The notes beneath the pieces are model-generated. The model did not search any database. It was not told the DNA's origin and worked only from the letters and a program-made list of their open reading frames with translations. Position numbers and translations under genes: made by a program. From Amycolatopsis sp. CA-126428 (GTDB lineage Bacteria; Actinomycetota; Actinomycetes; Mycobacteriales; Pseudonocardiaceae), in the NCBI RefSeq assembly GCF_002904335.1, contig NZ_PPHF01000098.1:104345-168344 (forward strand): a stretch of 64,000 nt of DNA, in the 5' to 3' direction. Shown here one piece after another: positions 55,306 to 63,359 of this stretch; the stretch's first letter is position 1, and every line of letters begins with the position of its first letter.

Positions 55306-55907
55306 TCGACGCGAAGGCGCTCGGCGTCCGGGCCGGCGAGCTGTGGCTGTTCGACGACCTCGACTTCTCCGTCGACCCCGGGGAGTGCGCCGCGATCGTC
55401 GGGCCCAACGGCGTCGGCAAGTCGACCTTGATGCGCTGCTTCTACGGCATGCAGAAGCCGCAGCGGGGCCGCGTGCTGGTCGACGGCAAGCTGCCGGACG
55501 AGCGGGACGTCGAGTTCCGGCGCAAGGTGTCGGTGCTGTTCGACGACTCCGACTTCTTCGCCGAGCTGACGCCGTTGCAGCACCTCGAGCTGCTGTCCGG
55601 CTCGTTCGGCGCCGACCTCGGCGACCACGAGGAACTCCTGCGCGACGCGGGCCTCGGCGAACGCATGCGCGTGACGTCCGGGCACTTCTCCGCGGGCCAG
55701 CGCCGCCGCCTGCTGCTGCTCGGCGTCACCGCCCGGCCGCACCGGGTGCTGCTGCTGGACGAGCCGGAACGCGCGCTGGACACGGCGGGCAAGGAGTGGC
55801 TGGTCGAGGTGATCGCCCGGTCGACGGCGGCCGGCGCGGCGGTCGTGGTGGCCACCCACCACCCGCCGCTGCTGGAAGCCGCGGACAGCGTGCTCGAACT
55901 GTGGTGA
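55302..55907 (+). CDS. small ABC transporter ATPase
   Basis: 201 residues, short for an ABC ATPase. Walker A GPNGVGKST, signature FSAGQRRRLLLLG (SAGQ in place of SGGQ), Walker B RVLLLDEPERAL and the switch His in VVATHHPPL are intact. It overlaps the flavoenzyme stop and shares its own stop with the following permease start (GTGA), so three genes are coupled. It powers the adjacent membrane protein; the exported substrate is unknown. Confidence 0.85.
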   Translation: MIDAKALGVRAGELWLFDDLDFSVDPGECAAIVGPNGVGKSTLMRCFYGMQKPQRGRVLVDGKLPDERDVEFRRKVSVLFDDSDFFAELTPLQHLELLSGSFGADLGDHEELLRDAGLGERMRVTSGHFSAGQRRRLLLLGVTARPHRVLLLDEPERALDTAGKEWLVEVIARSTAAGAAVVVATHHPPLLEAADSVLELW

Positions 55908-57181
55908 CGACGGCCCCGCGCCGGATGCGGGTCCCGGGGCGCAAGCGGTTCGGCGGGATCTTCAGCGGCGACACCGCGACCTTCGTCCTCCTGTTCGGCT
56001 TCGGGTTCCTGTTCACCGCGTTCTTCCACGTCGACGGCTGGCGCCCCGCGCTCTACGGATCGTCCACTGTGGACTTCCCGGCCGTGCTCGGCCTGCTGAC
56101 GCTCTGCTGCGCGGTGGGCTGGCGCGGCCTGCTGCGGCGCGGCTTTGCGTGGGTCGAGCCGGCCGAGCTGACCTGGCTCGACTTCGCCCCGGTGGATCGC
56201 GCCCGCGTCGTCACGCTGCGGCTGCTCGGCGCGTGGACCGGGGTGGTCGTGGTGACCGGCTACCTGGCCGCGCTGCTGCTCGCCGTCGGCGGCGCCGGGC
56301 TGGAGCAGTGGCGGGCGGCGGTCGCGATCGTCGTCGCGACCGGGGTGGCGGCCTTCGCTTCGGCTCGGCGGACGTCGCTGCGTTTCGACGCGCTGGGTCC
56401 GCTGGCGCTCGCGGTTCTCGGCCTGGTGATCGCCGCGCTGGGCCTCGGCCCGGCCACCGTCCAGTTCGTCGCGGCCGGGGTGCTCGCCGCCGCGCTGCCG
56501 CTGGCCTTCGGCGGCGAACCGGTGTCGCGCGCGGGCCGGGCGGCGCTGCTTGCCGGGTGGGACGGCCGGGTGCTGCGCTCGGTCGCCGTCACCTTCCTCG
56601 ACCCGATGATGCTGCTCCCGCCGTCCGCGCCGACCGGCGGGCTTTCGCTGCGCCGCCCGACGCCGCTGCGGCTGGCCTGGGCGGGCACCCTCGGCCGGGC
56701 GCGGTACGCGGGCGCGGCGCTGCTGGTCGGCCTGGCGGTCGTCGTCGCGCACATCGCGGTGCCGACGGCCCCGGGCGCGGTCCTGATCGGCATCGGCGGG
56801 TACGTCGCGCTGATGCCGTTCGGCGGCGGGCTCGGGGAGCTCTGGCGCAATCCGGGCCGGCGGCGGTGGGTGGGCTCGGCGGACCGCGCCCTCGTGCTGG
56901 CCCACGGCCTGGTGCTCGCCGGGGTGGGTTTGCTCTGGGGGACGGTGCTCGTCGTGGTCACCCTCGCGGGTGGGACGTCGTTCGCCGCCACGGCGTGGCT
57001 CGCCGTGCCGTTGTCGGTGCTTTCGATCCTGCGCACGGTCACCCGCACCGCCGTTGACTACGCGAATCCCGCGTTCGTCGACACCCCGATGGGCCCGATG
57101 CCGGCCAACCTCGCCCGCCAGCTCTTCCGCGGTCTCGACCTCCAGGTGGTCGGCATCGTGCTGCTCGCCGCCGCCGTTTGA
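55904..57181 (+). CDS. polytopic membrane protein, DUF6297-like ABC permease
   Basis: 425 residues with about ten membrane segments spread over the whole length, rich in Ala/Leu/Val. No clear ABC-2 or FtsX motif is visible, but its coupling to the ATPase (GTGA at 55904) makes it the likely permease half. Start GTG at 55904; the open frame extends far upstream through the ATPase gene. The cytosolic loop RRPTPLRLAWAGTLGRARYA is the longest polar stretch. Substrate unknown. Confidence 0.68.
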   Translation: MTTAPRRMRVPGRKRFGGIFSGDTATFVLLFGFGFLFTAFFHVDGWRPALYGSSTVDFPAVLGLLTLCCAVGWRGLLRRGFAWVEPAELTWLDFAPVDRARVVTLRLLGAWTGVVVVTGYLAALLLAVGGAGLEQWRAAVAIVVATGVAAFASARRTSLRFDALGPLALAVLGLVIAALGLGPATVQFVAAGVLAAALPLAFGGEPVSRAGRAALLAGWDGRVLRSVAVTFLDPMMLLPPSAPTGGLSLRRPTPLRLAWAGTLGRARYAGAALLVGLAVVVAHIAVPTAPGAVLIGIGGYVALMPFGGGLGELWRNPGRRRWVGSADRALVLAHGLVLAGVGLLWGTVLVVVTLAGGTSFAATAWLAVPLSVLSILRTVTRTAVDYANPAFVDTPMGPMPANLARQLFRGLDLQVVGIVLLAAAV

Positions 57182-57212
57182 CCTACCCTCGGTGCGACGA
57201 AGGGAGCAGCGA

Positions 57213-57791
57213 GTGGGCGGCGGGCACGCACCGGGCGTCGGGCGCAGGGCGACCAGCGAGTTCCCGGCCGGCTGGACCGACGAGCAGATCATCTCCGTGG
57301 TCAAGGACGTCGCGAACGACCCCAGCGAGGCCCGGCGGCAGCAGCGCAACGGCCGCTGGCGCTGTGCCGGCGAGCGGTTCAACGTCCACCTGATCGTGCT
57401 GGTCGAGGACAACGGGCACGTGCACACCGCCTACCCGGTGGCCGGGCCCGGCGTGGTCCGCAACCCCGACACCGCGCGCGACCCGGCGAACCCGACGGTC
57501 GCCGACCTCAAGGGCAACCGGATCAGCTTCTTCGCCGACAGCGTCCTGACCACGATCGGCAACCGGCTCTCCCCGGAGGACTACACGCACTACCGGACGT
57601 TGCTGTGGGCCGGCGAGTGGGAGGAACTGGCCGACGTGCTGGCCGCGCACGCGTACCGGGTCGGCTTCGGCTTCTCCGCCGACGAGTTTTCGGACTTCGA
57701 GAAGCTGCTCAACAGCTACGACCTGCCGGTGCCCGGGTGCGTGTTCCTCAACGACCGCGAGCACATCCTCAAGCAGCTGCGGCCGGCCTAG
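57213..57791 (+). CDS. EndoU-like protein lacking the catalytic half
   Basis: 192 residues. The N-terminal part, FPAGWTDEQIISVVKDVAND followed by NVHLIVLVEDNGHVHTAYPV, resembles the second half of bacterial EndoU RNase toxin domains. The usual catalytic His block (HILxGGHH-type) that precedes it is absent, so it may be inactive or a different protein. The C-terminal 90 residues (LKGNRISFFADSVLTTIGNR onward) are distinct and could be an immunity-like module. AGGGAG lies 6 nt before the GTG at 57213. It follows the exporter by 31 bp and shares a 4-bp stop overlap (CTAG) with the converging GNAT gene. Confidence 0.5.
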   Translation: MGGGHAPGVGRRATSEFPAGWTDEQIISVVKDVANDPSEARRQQRNGRWRCAGERFNVHLIVLVEDNGHVHTAYPVAGPGVVRNPDTARDPANPTVADLKGNRISFFADSVLTTIGNRLSPEDYTHYRTLLWAGEWEELADVLAAHAYRVGFGFSADEFSDFEKLLNSYDLPVPGCVFLNDREHILKQLRPA

Positions 57792-58603
57792 CGGAAGTCG
57801 TACCCCTGGAAAGCCGCGATGGGGGCGTAGCCGAGGCGGCGGTACAGGGCGTTGCTGGTGACGTTGGCGGGATCGGTGTAGAGGACGACGTCCGTCGCAC
57901 CGGCGGCCAGCGCGGCCTGGCTCACGGCGACCGTCACGGCACCGGCGTAACCCCGGCCGCGGAACCGGGCCGGGGTGTAGACGGGGTCGACCCGGACCAT
58001 GCCCGCCAGCACCGGGGTCGATCCCGCCATGGCGACGGGCGAATCGGTCTCCCAGAACGTGAACTGCTTGCCGGCGAAGTTCGACGCAGCCCAGGACCGC
58101 TCGTCGGCGATGGGCGCCTGCCCGACCGCGGTGGCGAACTCGCTGCACCAGCGGATGACCTCCGCACGGTCCCGCGCGGCCAGCGCGCGGCCTTCGGGCA
58201 TCGGCTCCGGCGGGGTGAGGGTGCCGAGCCGGTAGAGCCGGACCCGCACCCCGGGCACCGGCACCGCGTCGGTGTGCCGTCGCCACGCCTCGGCGAACGC
58301 GCCGGCGGTGTCGTCCTCCCCGGTCACGCCGGACAACGGCCGGCCGACCAGTGCCGCGGCGAGGGCGTCGGCCTCGCCGGGGGCGACCGCGGTGAGGATC
58401 AGGCGTTGCGCCGGGCGGCAGTAGCAGATCGCGCGGACCTCGCCGTCCTGCTCCAGCCGGCCGAAGAGCGTGCCCTTTTCCTCCTGCGTCCGCAACTTTT
58501 CGAGCCGGGTCAGCTGCGAGGTGTGCAGGGCGGGACGCGAGCGCAGGAAGTCGCCGGTCCGGGCGAGGAAGTCTTCGATGTCCTCGGTGAGGTGCCAGGG
58601 CAT
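57788..58603 (-). CDS. GNAT-family acetyltransferase
   Basis: 271 residues. The C-terminal half carries the acetyl-CoA motif VYTPARFRGRGYAGAVTVAV (R-x-x-G-x-G/A) and VVLYTDPANVTSNALYRRLG, typical GNAT ends. The N-terminal half is an unassigned domain with FFA-like hydrophobic strands that may be a degenerate second GNAT. Substrate unknown. It follows the HTH gene by 9 bp, probably in one operon, and converges on the EndoU-like gene. Confidence 0.85.
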   Translation of the reverse strand: MPWHLTEDIEDFLARTGDFLRSRPALHTSQLTRLEKLRTQEEKGTLFGRLEQDGEVRAICYCRPAQRLILTAVAPGEADALAAALVGRPLSGVTGEDDTAGAFAEAWRRHTDAVPVPGVRVRLYRLGTLTPPEPMPEGRALAARDRAEVIRWCSEFATAVGQAPIADERSWAASNFAGKQFTFWETDSPVAMAGSTPVLAGMVRVDPVYTPARFRGRGYAGAVTVAVSQAALAAGATDVVLYTDPANVTSNALYRRLGYAPIAAFQGYDFR

Positions 58604-58612
58604 TTCCGCAGG

Positions 58613-58885
58613 TCAGCTCGCCTGCGAAAGCGTGGGTGACGCGGCGGGCGTGACGGCCGCGCGCAGCTCCTCCAGCGGCAGGCCGACGGCATCGGCGATC
58701 GCGGCGACCGTGAAGAAGGCCGGTGTCGGGATGCGCCCGGTCTCGATCTTCCGGAGCGTTTCGACCGAGATCCCCGCCTCCGCGGCGACTTCGACCATGC
58801 TCCGGCCGGCCCGCGCCGCGCGCAGTGCCTGGCCGAGGCGTTCGCCCCGTTCTCGCTCTTCATCCGTAAGCGGTACCCGAACCAT
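58613..58885 (-). CDS. HTH (XRE-type) transcriptional regulator
   Basis: 90 residues, almost all of it one XRE-type helix-turn-helix: GQALRAARAGRSMVEVAAEA, then GISVETLRKIETGRIPTPAF (recognition helix) and LEELRAAV. A short basic N-terminus precedes it. ATG at 58885 with TAGAAT 7 nt upstream, so leaderless; the open frame runs further to 58987 without a ribosome-binding site. It is 9 bp before the GNAT gene and may control it, or act as a small antitoxin-like partner, though no toxin signature is seen in the GNAT protein. Confidence 0.85.
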   Translation of the reverse strand: MVRVPLTDEERERGERLGQALRAARAGRSMVEVAAEAGISVETLRKIETGRIPTPAFFTVAAIADAVGLPLEELRAAVTPAASPTLSQAS

Positions 58886-58892
58886 GGGTGTG

Positions 58893-58898
58893 ATTCTA
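58893..58898 (-). promoter_or_regulatory. -10 element of leaderless HTH gene
   Basis: TAGAAT (minus strand) is 7 nt before the ATG at 58885. Confidence 0.55.
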
Positions 58899-58910
58899 AT
58901 ACCACCGGAG

Positions 58911-58931
58911 TTGTCCACCGCCTGTGGACAA
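58911..58931. promoter_or_regulatory. pair of facing DnaA-box-like sites
   Basis: TTGTCCACC (58911-58919) and TGTGGACAA (58923-58931, a perfect box on the other strand) face each other 3 bp apart, and weaker copies TGTGCACAG and TGTGGAAAG follow. They lie between the HTH promoter and the terminator of the next gene. Binding is untested. Confidence 0.4.
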
Positions 58932-58955
58932 CTCTGTGCACAGGTGTGGAAAGGC

Positions 58956-58981
58956 CCCGCCGAACCTCCGTTCGGCGGGGC
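58956..58981 (-). terminator. terminator after the secreted peptidase gene
   Basis: CCCCGCCGAAC and GTTCGGCGGGG form a perfect 11-bp stem with a 4-nt loop, 20 bp past the stop at 59002. Confidence 0.8.
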
Positions 58982-59001
58982 CGCCACCAGCCCTTGTGGT
59001 G

Positions 59002-60621
59002 TCAGGCGCCCGCGGGCACCGGAAGTGGCATGCCGGGCAGGCTCTGGTCGTTCGGCACCACGCCGTCGACGAGGTAGGCCTCCACGACCTTGTCCACACC
59101 CGCGTTGCCGCCGGCGTAGATGCCGTGGTCACCCTCACCGGTGATCGTCAGCATCCGCGAACCCGCGAACGCCTTGTGCGCGCGCCGCGCGCCCTCGATC
59201 GGCGTCGCCGGGTCGTGCTCCGACTCGACGATCAGCACCGGCGGGACACCCTTGCCGTCCAGCACCGGGAGCGGGGACGGCGGCTTCTTCCAGAACAGGC
59301 ACGGCTGGATGAACCAGCCGGCACCCAGGAGCGGCAGCTGCTGGTCGATCAGCTTCTGCGAGTCCTTGATGGCGCTGTTGGGCGAGCCGGTCCACGGACC
59401 CTCGTTGCACGGGATGGTCCAGAAGCTGGCGTCGTAGGAGTCGCCGTCGGCCGGCACCATCAGCGGCTGCGGGCCGTAGGTGACGGTGCTCTTGTCGCCG
59501 GCCTTGACCTTCTGCGCGGCCGCGGACTTGGCCTGCGCCGAAGCGGTGCCCTGGGTCAGCGTGCGGACGCTGACCAGGTAGTCGGCCAGGCCGGGGAAGG
59601 CGCGCTTGGAGTAGATCTGCGACGCGATGAACGAGTCGAGGCCGTTGGCCGAGACGGTCGAACCGTCGGGCAGGGTGACCGCGCCCTGGGTCAGGGCGTA
59701 GCGGACCTGCTCGTAGGTCTGGCGGGCCGCTTCGCCGGTGGTGCCGAAGTGGTAGAGCTTGTCGTACTTCGCCACCCACGGGAGGAAGTCGGCCCGGAAG
59801 CGGCGCTCGAAGCCGAGCGGCTGCCAGTCGAACGACTTCTGCCAGGTCGTGGTGAACTCCGTCGAGGAGTCGAGGACGAACCGGCCGGTGCGGGCCGGGT
59901 AGGCCTGCGCGTAGTGCGCGCCCATCCAGGTGCCCGCGGAGTAGCCGACCCAGTTGATCTTGTCGCGGCCGAGCAGCACGCGCAGCAGGTCGATGTCCTT
60001 GACCGTCTGGTCGGTGTTGATCAGCGGGCCCAGCTCGCCGGACTTCTGCTGGCAGGACAGCGCCGCGTACTTCGTCGCCTGCAGGATCAGGTTCAGGTTG
60101 CCGCGGTCGCGGTCACGCGGGTCCAGGTCCGACCCGGTGCCGATGGCGCCGCCGCAGGTGATGTTGGTGCTCTTGCCGGTGCCGCGCGGGTCGAAGCCGA
60201 CGATTTCCTGGTGCTCGCGCAGCTTCGGCTGGTTGCGCAGGCGGGCCGGGAAGTTGCGGCCGGGCGCACCCGGGCCGCCGGGGTTGGTGACGACGCTGGC
60301 GGTCGCGTCCTTGGTCGCCTTCAGCCGGCTGACCGCGATGGTCAGGTCGATCTGGGCGTTGGCCTGGTACCAGTTGCGCGGGGTCTTGTAGGTCGCGCAC
60401 TCCATGTCCTCGGCACCCGCGGGCGGGGCCGTCGGCAGCTCGGAGGGGACAGCGCACTTGTGCCAGTCCAGCTTCTGGTTCGCGTACTGCGCCGGGATGT
60501 TCGTGGAGTTCAGCGGCTGCTTACCGGCCGCGACCTCCTGACCTGCGAACGCAGGCGTGAACCCGGCCAGCAGGGTGCCGGCGATCGCCGGGATCACCAC
60601 CGCGTAGCGGAGTCGTGTCAT
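59002..60621 (-). CDS. secreted alpha/beta-hydrolase (tripeptidyl-aminopeptidase-like)
   Basis: 539 residues. The signal peptide (1-26, AGFTPAFA) is followed by an alpha/beta-hydrolase with VVTNPGGPGAPGRNF (oxyanion region), catalytic Ser in GYSAGTWMG (S228), Asp in VESEHDPATP (D470) and His in GEGDHGIY (H499). This matches the Tap/Slp-type secreted tripeptidyl aminopeptidases of actinomycetes, which trim peptides outside the cell. Six cysteines in the mature protein suggest disulfides. AAGGGG lies upstream of the ATG at 60621. Divergent from the symporter operon; the shared region contains two GATATCGG repeats (60665 and 60731). Confidence 0.88.
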   Translation of the reverse strand: MTRLRYAVVIPAIAGTLLAGFTPAFAGQEVAAGKQPLNSTNIPAQYANQKLDWHKCAVPSELPTAPPAGAEDMECATYKTPRNWYQANAQIDLTIAVSRLKATKDATASVVTNPGGPGAPGRNFPARLRNQPKLREHQEIVGFDPRGTGKSTNITCGGAIGTGSDLDPRDRDRGNLNLILQATKYAALSCQQKSGELGPLINTDQTVKDIDLLRVLLGRDKINWVGYSAGTWMGAHYAQAYPARTGRFVLDSSTEFTTTWQKSFDWQPLGFERRFRADFLPWVAKYDKLYHFGTTGEAARQTYEQVRYALTQGAVTLPDGSTVSANGLDSFIASQIYSKRAFPGLADYLVSVRTLTQGTASAQAKSAAAQKVKAGDKSTVTYGPQPLMVPADGDSYDASFWTIPCNEGPWTGSPNSAIKDSQKLIDQQLPLLGAGWFIQPCLFWKKPPSPLPVLDGKGVPPVLIVESEHDPATPIEGARRAHKAFAGSRMLTITGEGDHGIYAGGNAGVDKVVEAYLVDGVVPNDQSLPGMPLPVPAGA

Positions 60622-60664
60622 ACGGTTGCCCCTTTTGGGTTTGCGCGTGCGGAGTCGGGCTATT

Positions 60665-60739
60665 GATATCGGGCCGGTAGGTGCGGGGCAACCGACGTTG
60701 GTCGGCATCGGCGACCGGGGCGATCAAATCGATATCGGA
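60665..60739. repeat. two GATATCGG repeats in divergent promoter
   Basis: GATATCGGG (about 60665) and CGATATCGGA (about 60731) are short direct repeats 66 bp apart between the peptidase and DUF3311 starts; the second contains a CGATATCG palindrome. Possible operator sites for a shared regulator. Confidence 0.3.
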
Positions 60740-60809
60740 CAAGCGTGACTCGCTGTCACTGAGGTCTTAAGGTCAGGCAGTCGGTTACGGGAGTGTTAGG
60801 TGAGGTCCG

Positions 60810-61088
60810 ATGTCGACTGTGAAGCACGACGGAAAGGTGCGCGGGTTTCAGTTCAGCCCGTGGAACCTGCTCCTGATCGTCCCGCTGCTGGTCCTGGTCA
60901 CGCCATTGTTCAACATGGACGGTCCACGGTTGTTCGGCCTGCCGTTCTTCTACTGGTTCCAATTCCTCATGGTCGGCGTCGGGGTGCTGAGCACCTGGAT
61001 CGTCTACCTGATGACGAGGAAGAGCCCGACCGTTGACGCGCCGGACAAGCTGAGCGTCGAGGACCTGGACGAGGGGGACGCTCGATGA
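60810..61088 (+). CDS. DUF3311 membrane protein (symporter partner)
   Basis: 92 residues with two membrane segments (about 17-37, LLLIVPLLVLVTPLFNMDG, and 46-68, FYWFQFLMVGVGVLSTWIVY). DUF3311 proteins are small helper subunits found next to sodium-solute symporters. GAGG lies 4 nt before the ATG at 60810. Its stop overlaps the symporter ATG in ATGA, so they are translated together and probably form a complex. Role inferred from context. Confidence 0.85.
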   Translation: MSTVKHDGKVRGFQFSPWNLLLIVPLLVLVTPLFNMDGPRLFGLPFFYWFQFLMVGVGVLSTWIVYLMTRKSPTVDAPDKLSVEDLDEGDAR

Positions 61089-62728
61089 GCAACCTGCAGT
61101 GGCCCGAGCTGATCATCTTCACGATCCTGTTCGCGCTGGTCACCGTCCTCGGCTTCATGGCTTCGCGCTGGCAGCGGGGCAGCACGCTGGACCACCTGGA
61201 CGAATGGGGTCTCGGCGGCCGCAAGTTCGGCTCGTGGATCACCTGGTTCCTGCTCGGCGGTGACCTCTACACGGCGTACACGTTCGTCGCGGTGCCCGCG
61301 CTGGTGTTCAGCGCCGGCGCGCTCGGCCTCTACGCGCTGCCGTACACGATCGTCGTCTACCCGATCGTCCTGCTCCCGGCGCTGCGGATGTGGTCGGTCT
61401 CGCGGGTGCGCGGCTACGTCACCCCGGCCGACTTCGTGCGCGGCCGCTTCGGCTCGCCGATCCTCGCGCTGCTGGTCGCGATCACCGGCATCGTCGCGAC
61501 CATGCCGTACATCGCGCTGCAGCTGGTCGGCCTCGAAGCCGTGCTGCGGACGATGGGCATCAACGGCTCCGGCATCGTCGGGCACCTGCCGCTGCTGGTC
61601 GCCTTCGTCATCCTGGCCTTCTACACCTACCAGTCCGGCCTGCGGGCGCCCGCGCTGATCGCGTTCGTCAAGGACATCCTGATCTACATCGTGATCCTGG
61701 TGGCGATCATCTACCTGCCCTCGAAGCTGGGCGGCTGGTCGCACATCTTCGACACGGCGGTGGCCAAGTTCGACAAGACCCCGTCGAAGGCCGACGGCAT
61801 CCTGTTGAACGCCAACAACCAGCTGCAGTACGCGACGCTGGCCCTGGGCTCGGCGCTCGCGCTGTTCCTGTACCCGCACTCGCTGACCAGCGTGCTGGCC
61901 TCGCGCGGCCGCAACGTCATCAAGCGGAACATGGTCGCGCTCCCGGCGTACTCGCTGGTGCTCGGCCTGCTGGCCCTGCTCGGCTACGTGGCGATCACCG
62001 CCGGTGTCAAGCCGCTGACGAACGCGGCCACCGGCAAGGCGGACGGCAACACGATCGTCCCGGTCCTGTTCGACAGCCAGTTCTCGTCCTGGTTCGCCGG
62101 CATCGCGTTCGCCGCGATCGGGATCGGCGCCCTGGTGCCGGCGGCGATCATGTCGATCGCCGCGGCCAACCTGTGGACGCGCAACATCTACAAGGAGTAC
62201 ATCCGCAAGAACGCGACACCGCAGGAAGAAGCGAAGCAGGCGAAGCTCGCTTCGCTGGTCGTGAAGCTCGGCGCGGTCGCCGTGATCATCCTGATCGACC
62301 CGCAGTTCTCGATCGACCTCCAGCTCATCGGCGGCGTGCTGATCCTGCAGACATTGCCGGCCGTGGCGCTCGCGTTGTACACGCGCTGGTTCCACCGCTG
62401 GGGCCTGATCGCGGGCTGGGTCGTCGGCATCGGCTGGGGCCTGATCATGCTGTACGGCATCCCCAACCCGGCCAACGGCAAGCAGCACTTCGGCGGTTCG
62501 GCGCTGTCACTGGGCAACCTGTCGCTGTTCGGCTGGCACCCGTTCGCGGGTTCGGCGGTCCAGATCTACGTCGGTTTCGTGGCGTTGATCGGCAACCTGG
62601 TGGTCACGGTGATCGTGACGGTGATCGCCCGGCAGCTGAAGGTCTTCAACGGCACCGACGACACCAACGCCGAGGACTACCACGCCGACGAGAACGACAA
62701 GGACCTGCGCCCGATCGGTGTCCACTAA
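61085..62728 (+). CDS. sodium:solute symporter family transporter (MctP-like)
   Basis: 547 residues with about 13 membrane segments. DEWGLGGRKFGSWITWFLLG and SAGALGLYALPYTIVVYPIV are the N-terminal SSS signatures, and FAAIGIGALVPAAIMSIAAA is the C-terminal one. With a DUF3311 partner it resembles MctP-type monocarboxylate/amino-acid importers, so lactate, pyruvate or acetate is a plausible substrate; pckG is about 8 kb away and would use such carbon. The start is fixed by the ATGA overlap. It converges on the ceramidase-like gene with a 4-bp overlap. Confidence 0.88.
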   Translation: MSNLQWPELIIFTILFALVTVLGFMASRWQRGSTLDHLDEWGLGGRKFGSWITWFLLGGDLYTAYTFVAVPALVFSAGALGLYALPYTIVVYPIVLLPALRMWSVSRVRGYVTPADFVRGRFGSPILALLVAITGIVATMPYIALQLVGLEAVLRTMGINGSGIVGHLPLLVAFVILAFYTYQSGLRAPALIAFVKDILIYIVILVAIIYLPSKLGGWSHIFDTAVAKFDKTPSKADGILLNANNQLQYATLALGSALALFLYPHSLTSVLASRGRNVIKRNMVALPAYSLVLGLLALLGYVAITAGVKPLTNAATGKADGNTIVPVLFDSQFSSWFAGIAFAAIGIGALVPAAIMSIAAANLWTRNIYKEYIRKNATPQEEAKQAKLASLVVKLGAVAVIILIDPQFSIDLQLIGGVLILQTLPAVALALYTRWFHRWGLIAGWVVGIGWGLIMLYGIPNPANGKQHFGGSALSLGNLSLFGWHPFAGSAVQIYVGFVALIGNLVVTVIVTVIARQLKVFNGTDDTNAEDYHADENDKDLRPIGVH

Positions 62729-63327
62729 GGACTCTCGCGGCGGACGAGCGTCCGTGACACGAGGTAGAGCACCACGCCGGTGAGCAGGTGCCAGAGGAAG
62801 TGCGTGCCGGCCGGGACGTAGTCACACACGTCCCGGTCGAGCCCGCGCAAGCTCAATGAGAGCGCGAAGATGGCACCTGCCACGGCGGAGTGCGTCCAGT
62901 GGGTGTCGCGCTTGAAGGCGAGTATCGCGGCGAAGACGCCGAGGCCGATGAGAGCGCCCAGGTAGAGCCCGCCACCCAGCAACGCCGAGCCGACGGTCAG
63001 CGCGAGGAACACCGGCGCGGCGGCCCACGCCCAGCGCGGGCCCCAGTTTTCGCGGGTGAACAACACGGCATACACGGCCGCGAAGAGAAGGAGAGCGCCC
63101 GAGTCCCCGACGGCCGCCCAGCGCGTCGCGAGCAGGTGGAAGGCGGTGCTCGCGACGAAGACGAGCCCGATCAGCACCGCGAGCACCCGCCCGGTCCGAT
63201 CCCCCTTGGCCAGCCGCCACACGAGCACGGCGGCGACGAGGAACGCGAGGCTGCTGAGACTGTCGAGCGGCTCACCCCAGAGCCCGGGCGCAACGCGTTC
63301 GCAGTACCCGTCGACGTAGTCCGTCAC
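62725..63327 (-). CDS. ceramidase-like integral membrane hydrolase
   Basis: 200 residues with about seven membrane segments. DGYCERVAPGLWGEPLDSLS matches the N-terminus of the CREST/ceramidase family, and STAFHLLATRW, GDSG and PAGTHFLWHLL supply the conserved Ser, His and Asp of that superfamily's metal site. It may hydrolyse or remodel a lipid amide; bacterial members are poorly understood. I chose the GTG at 63327 because the family starts just before YCER; the TTG at 63339 adds four residues. Convergent with the symporter gene. Confidence 0.68.
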   Translation of the reverse strand: MTDYVDGYCERVAPGLWGEPLDSLSSLAFLVAAVLVWRLAKGDRTGRVLAVLIGLVFVASTAFHLLATRWAAVGDSGALLLFAAVYAVLFTRENWGPRWAWAAAPVFLALTVGSALLGGGLYLGALIGLGVFAAILAFKRDTHWTHSAVAGAIFALSLSLRGLDRDVCDYVPAGTHFLWHLLTGVVLYLVSRTLVRRESP

Positions 63328-63346
63328 GCCGACAGCCAACCACGGC

Positions 63347-63352
63347 TAGCGT
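63347..63352 (+). promoter_or_regulatory. -10 element of leaderless CMD-family gene
   Basis: TAGCGT is 7 nt before the ATG at 63360, the same hexamer as at nfo. Confidence 0.55.
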
Positions 63353-63359
63353 GAAGCCC

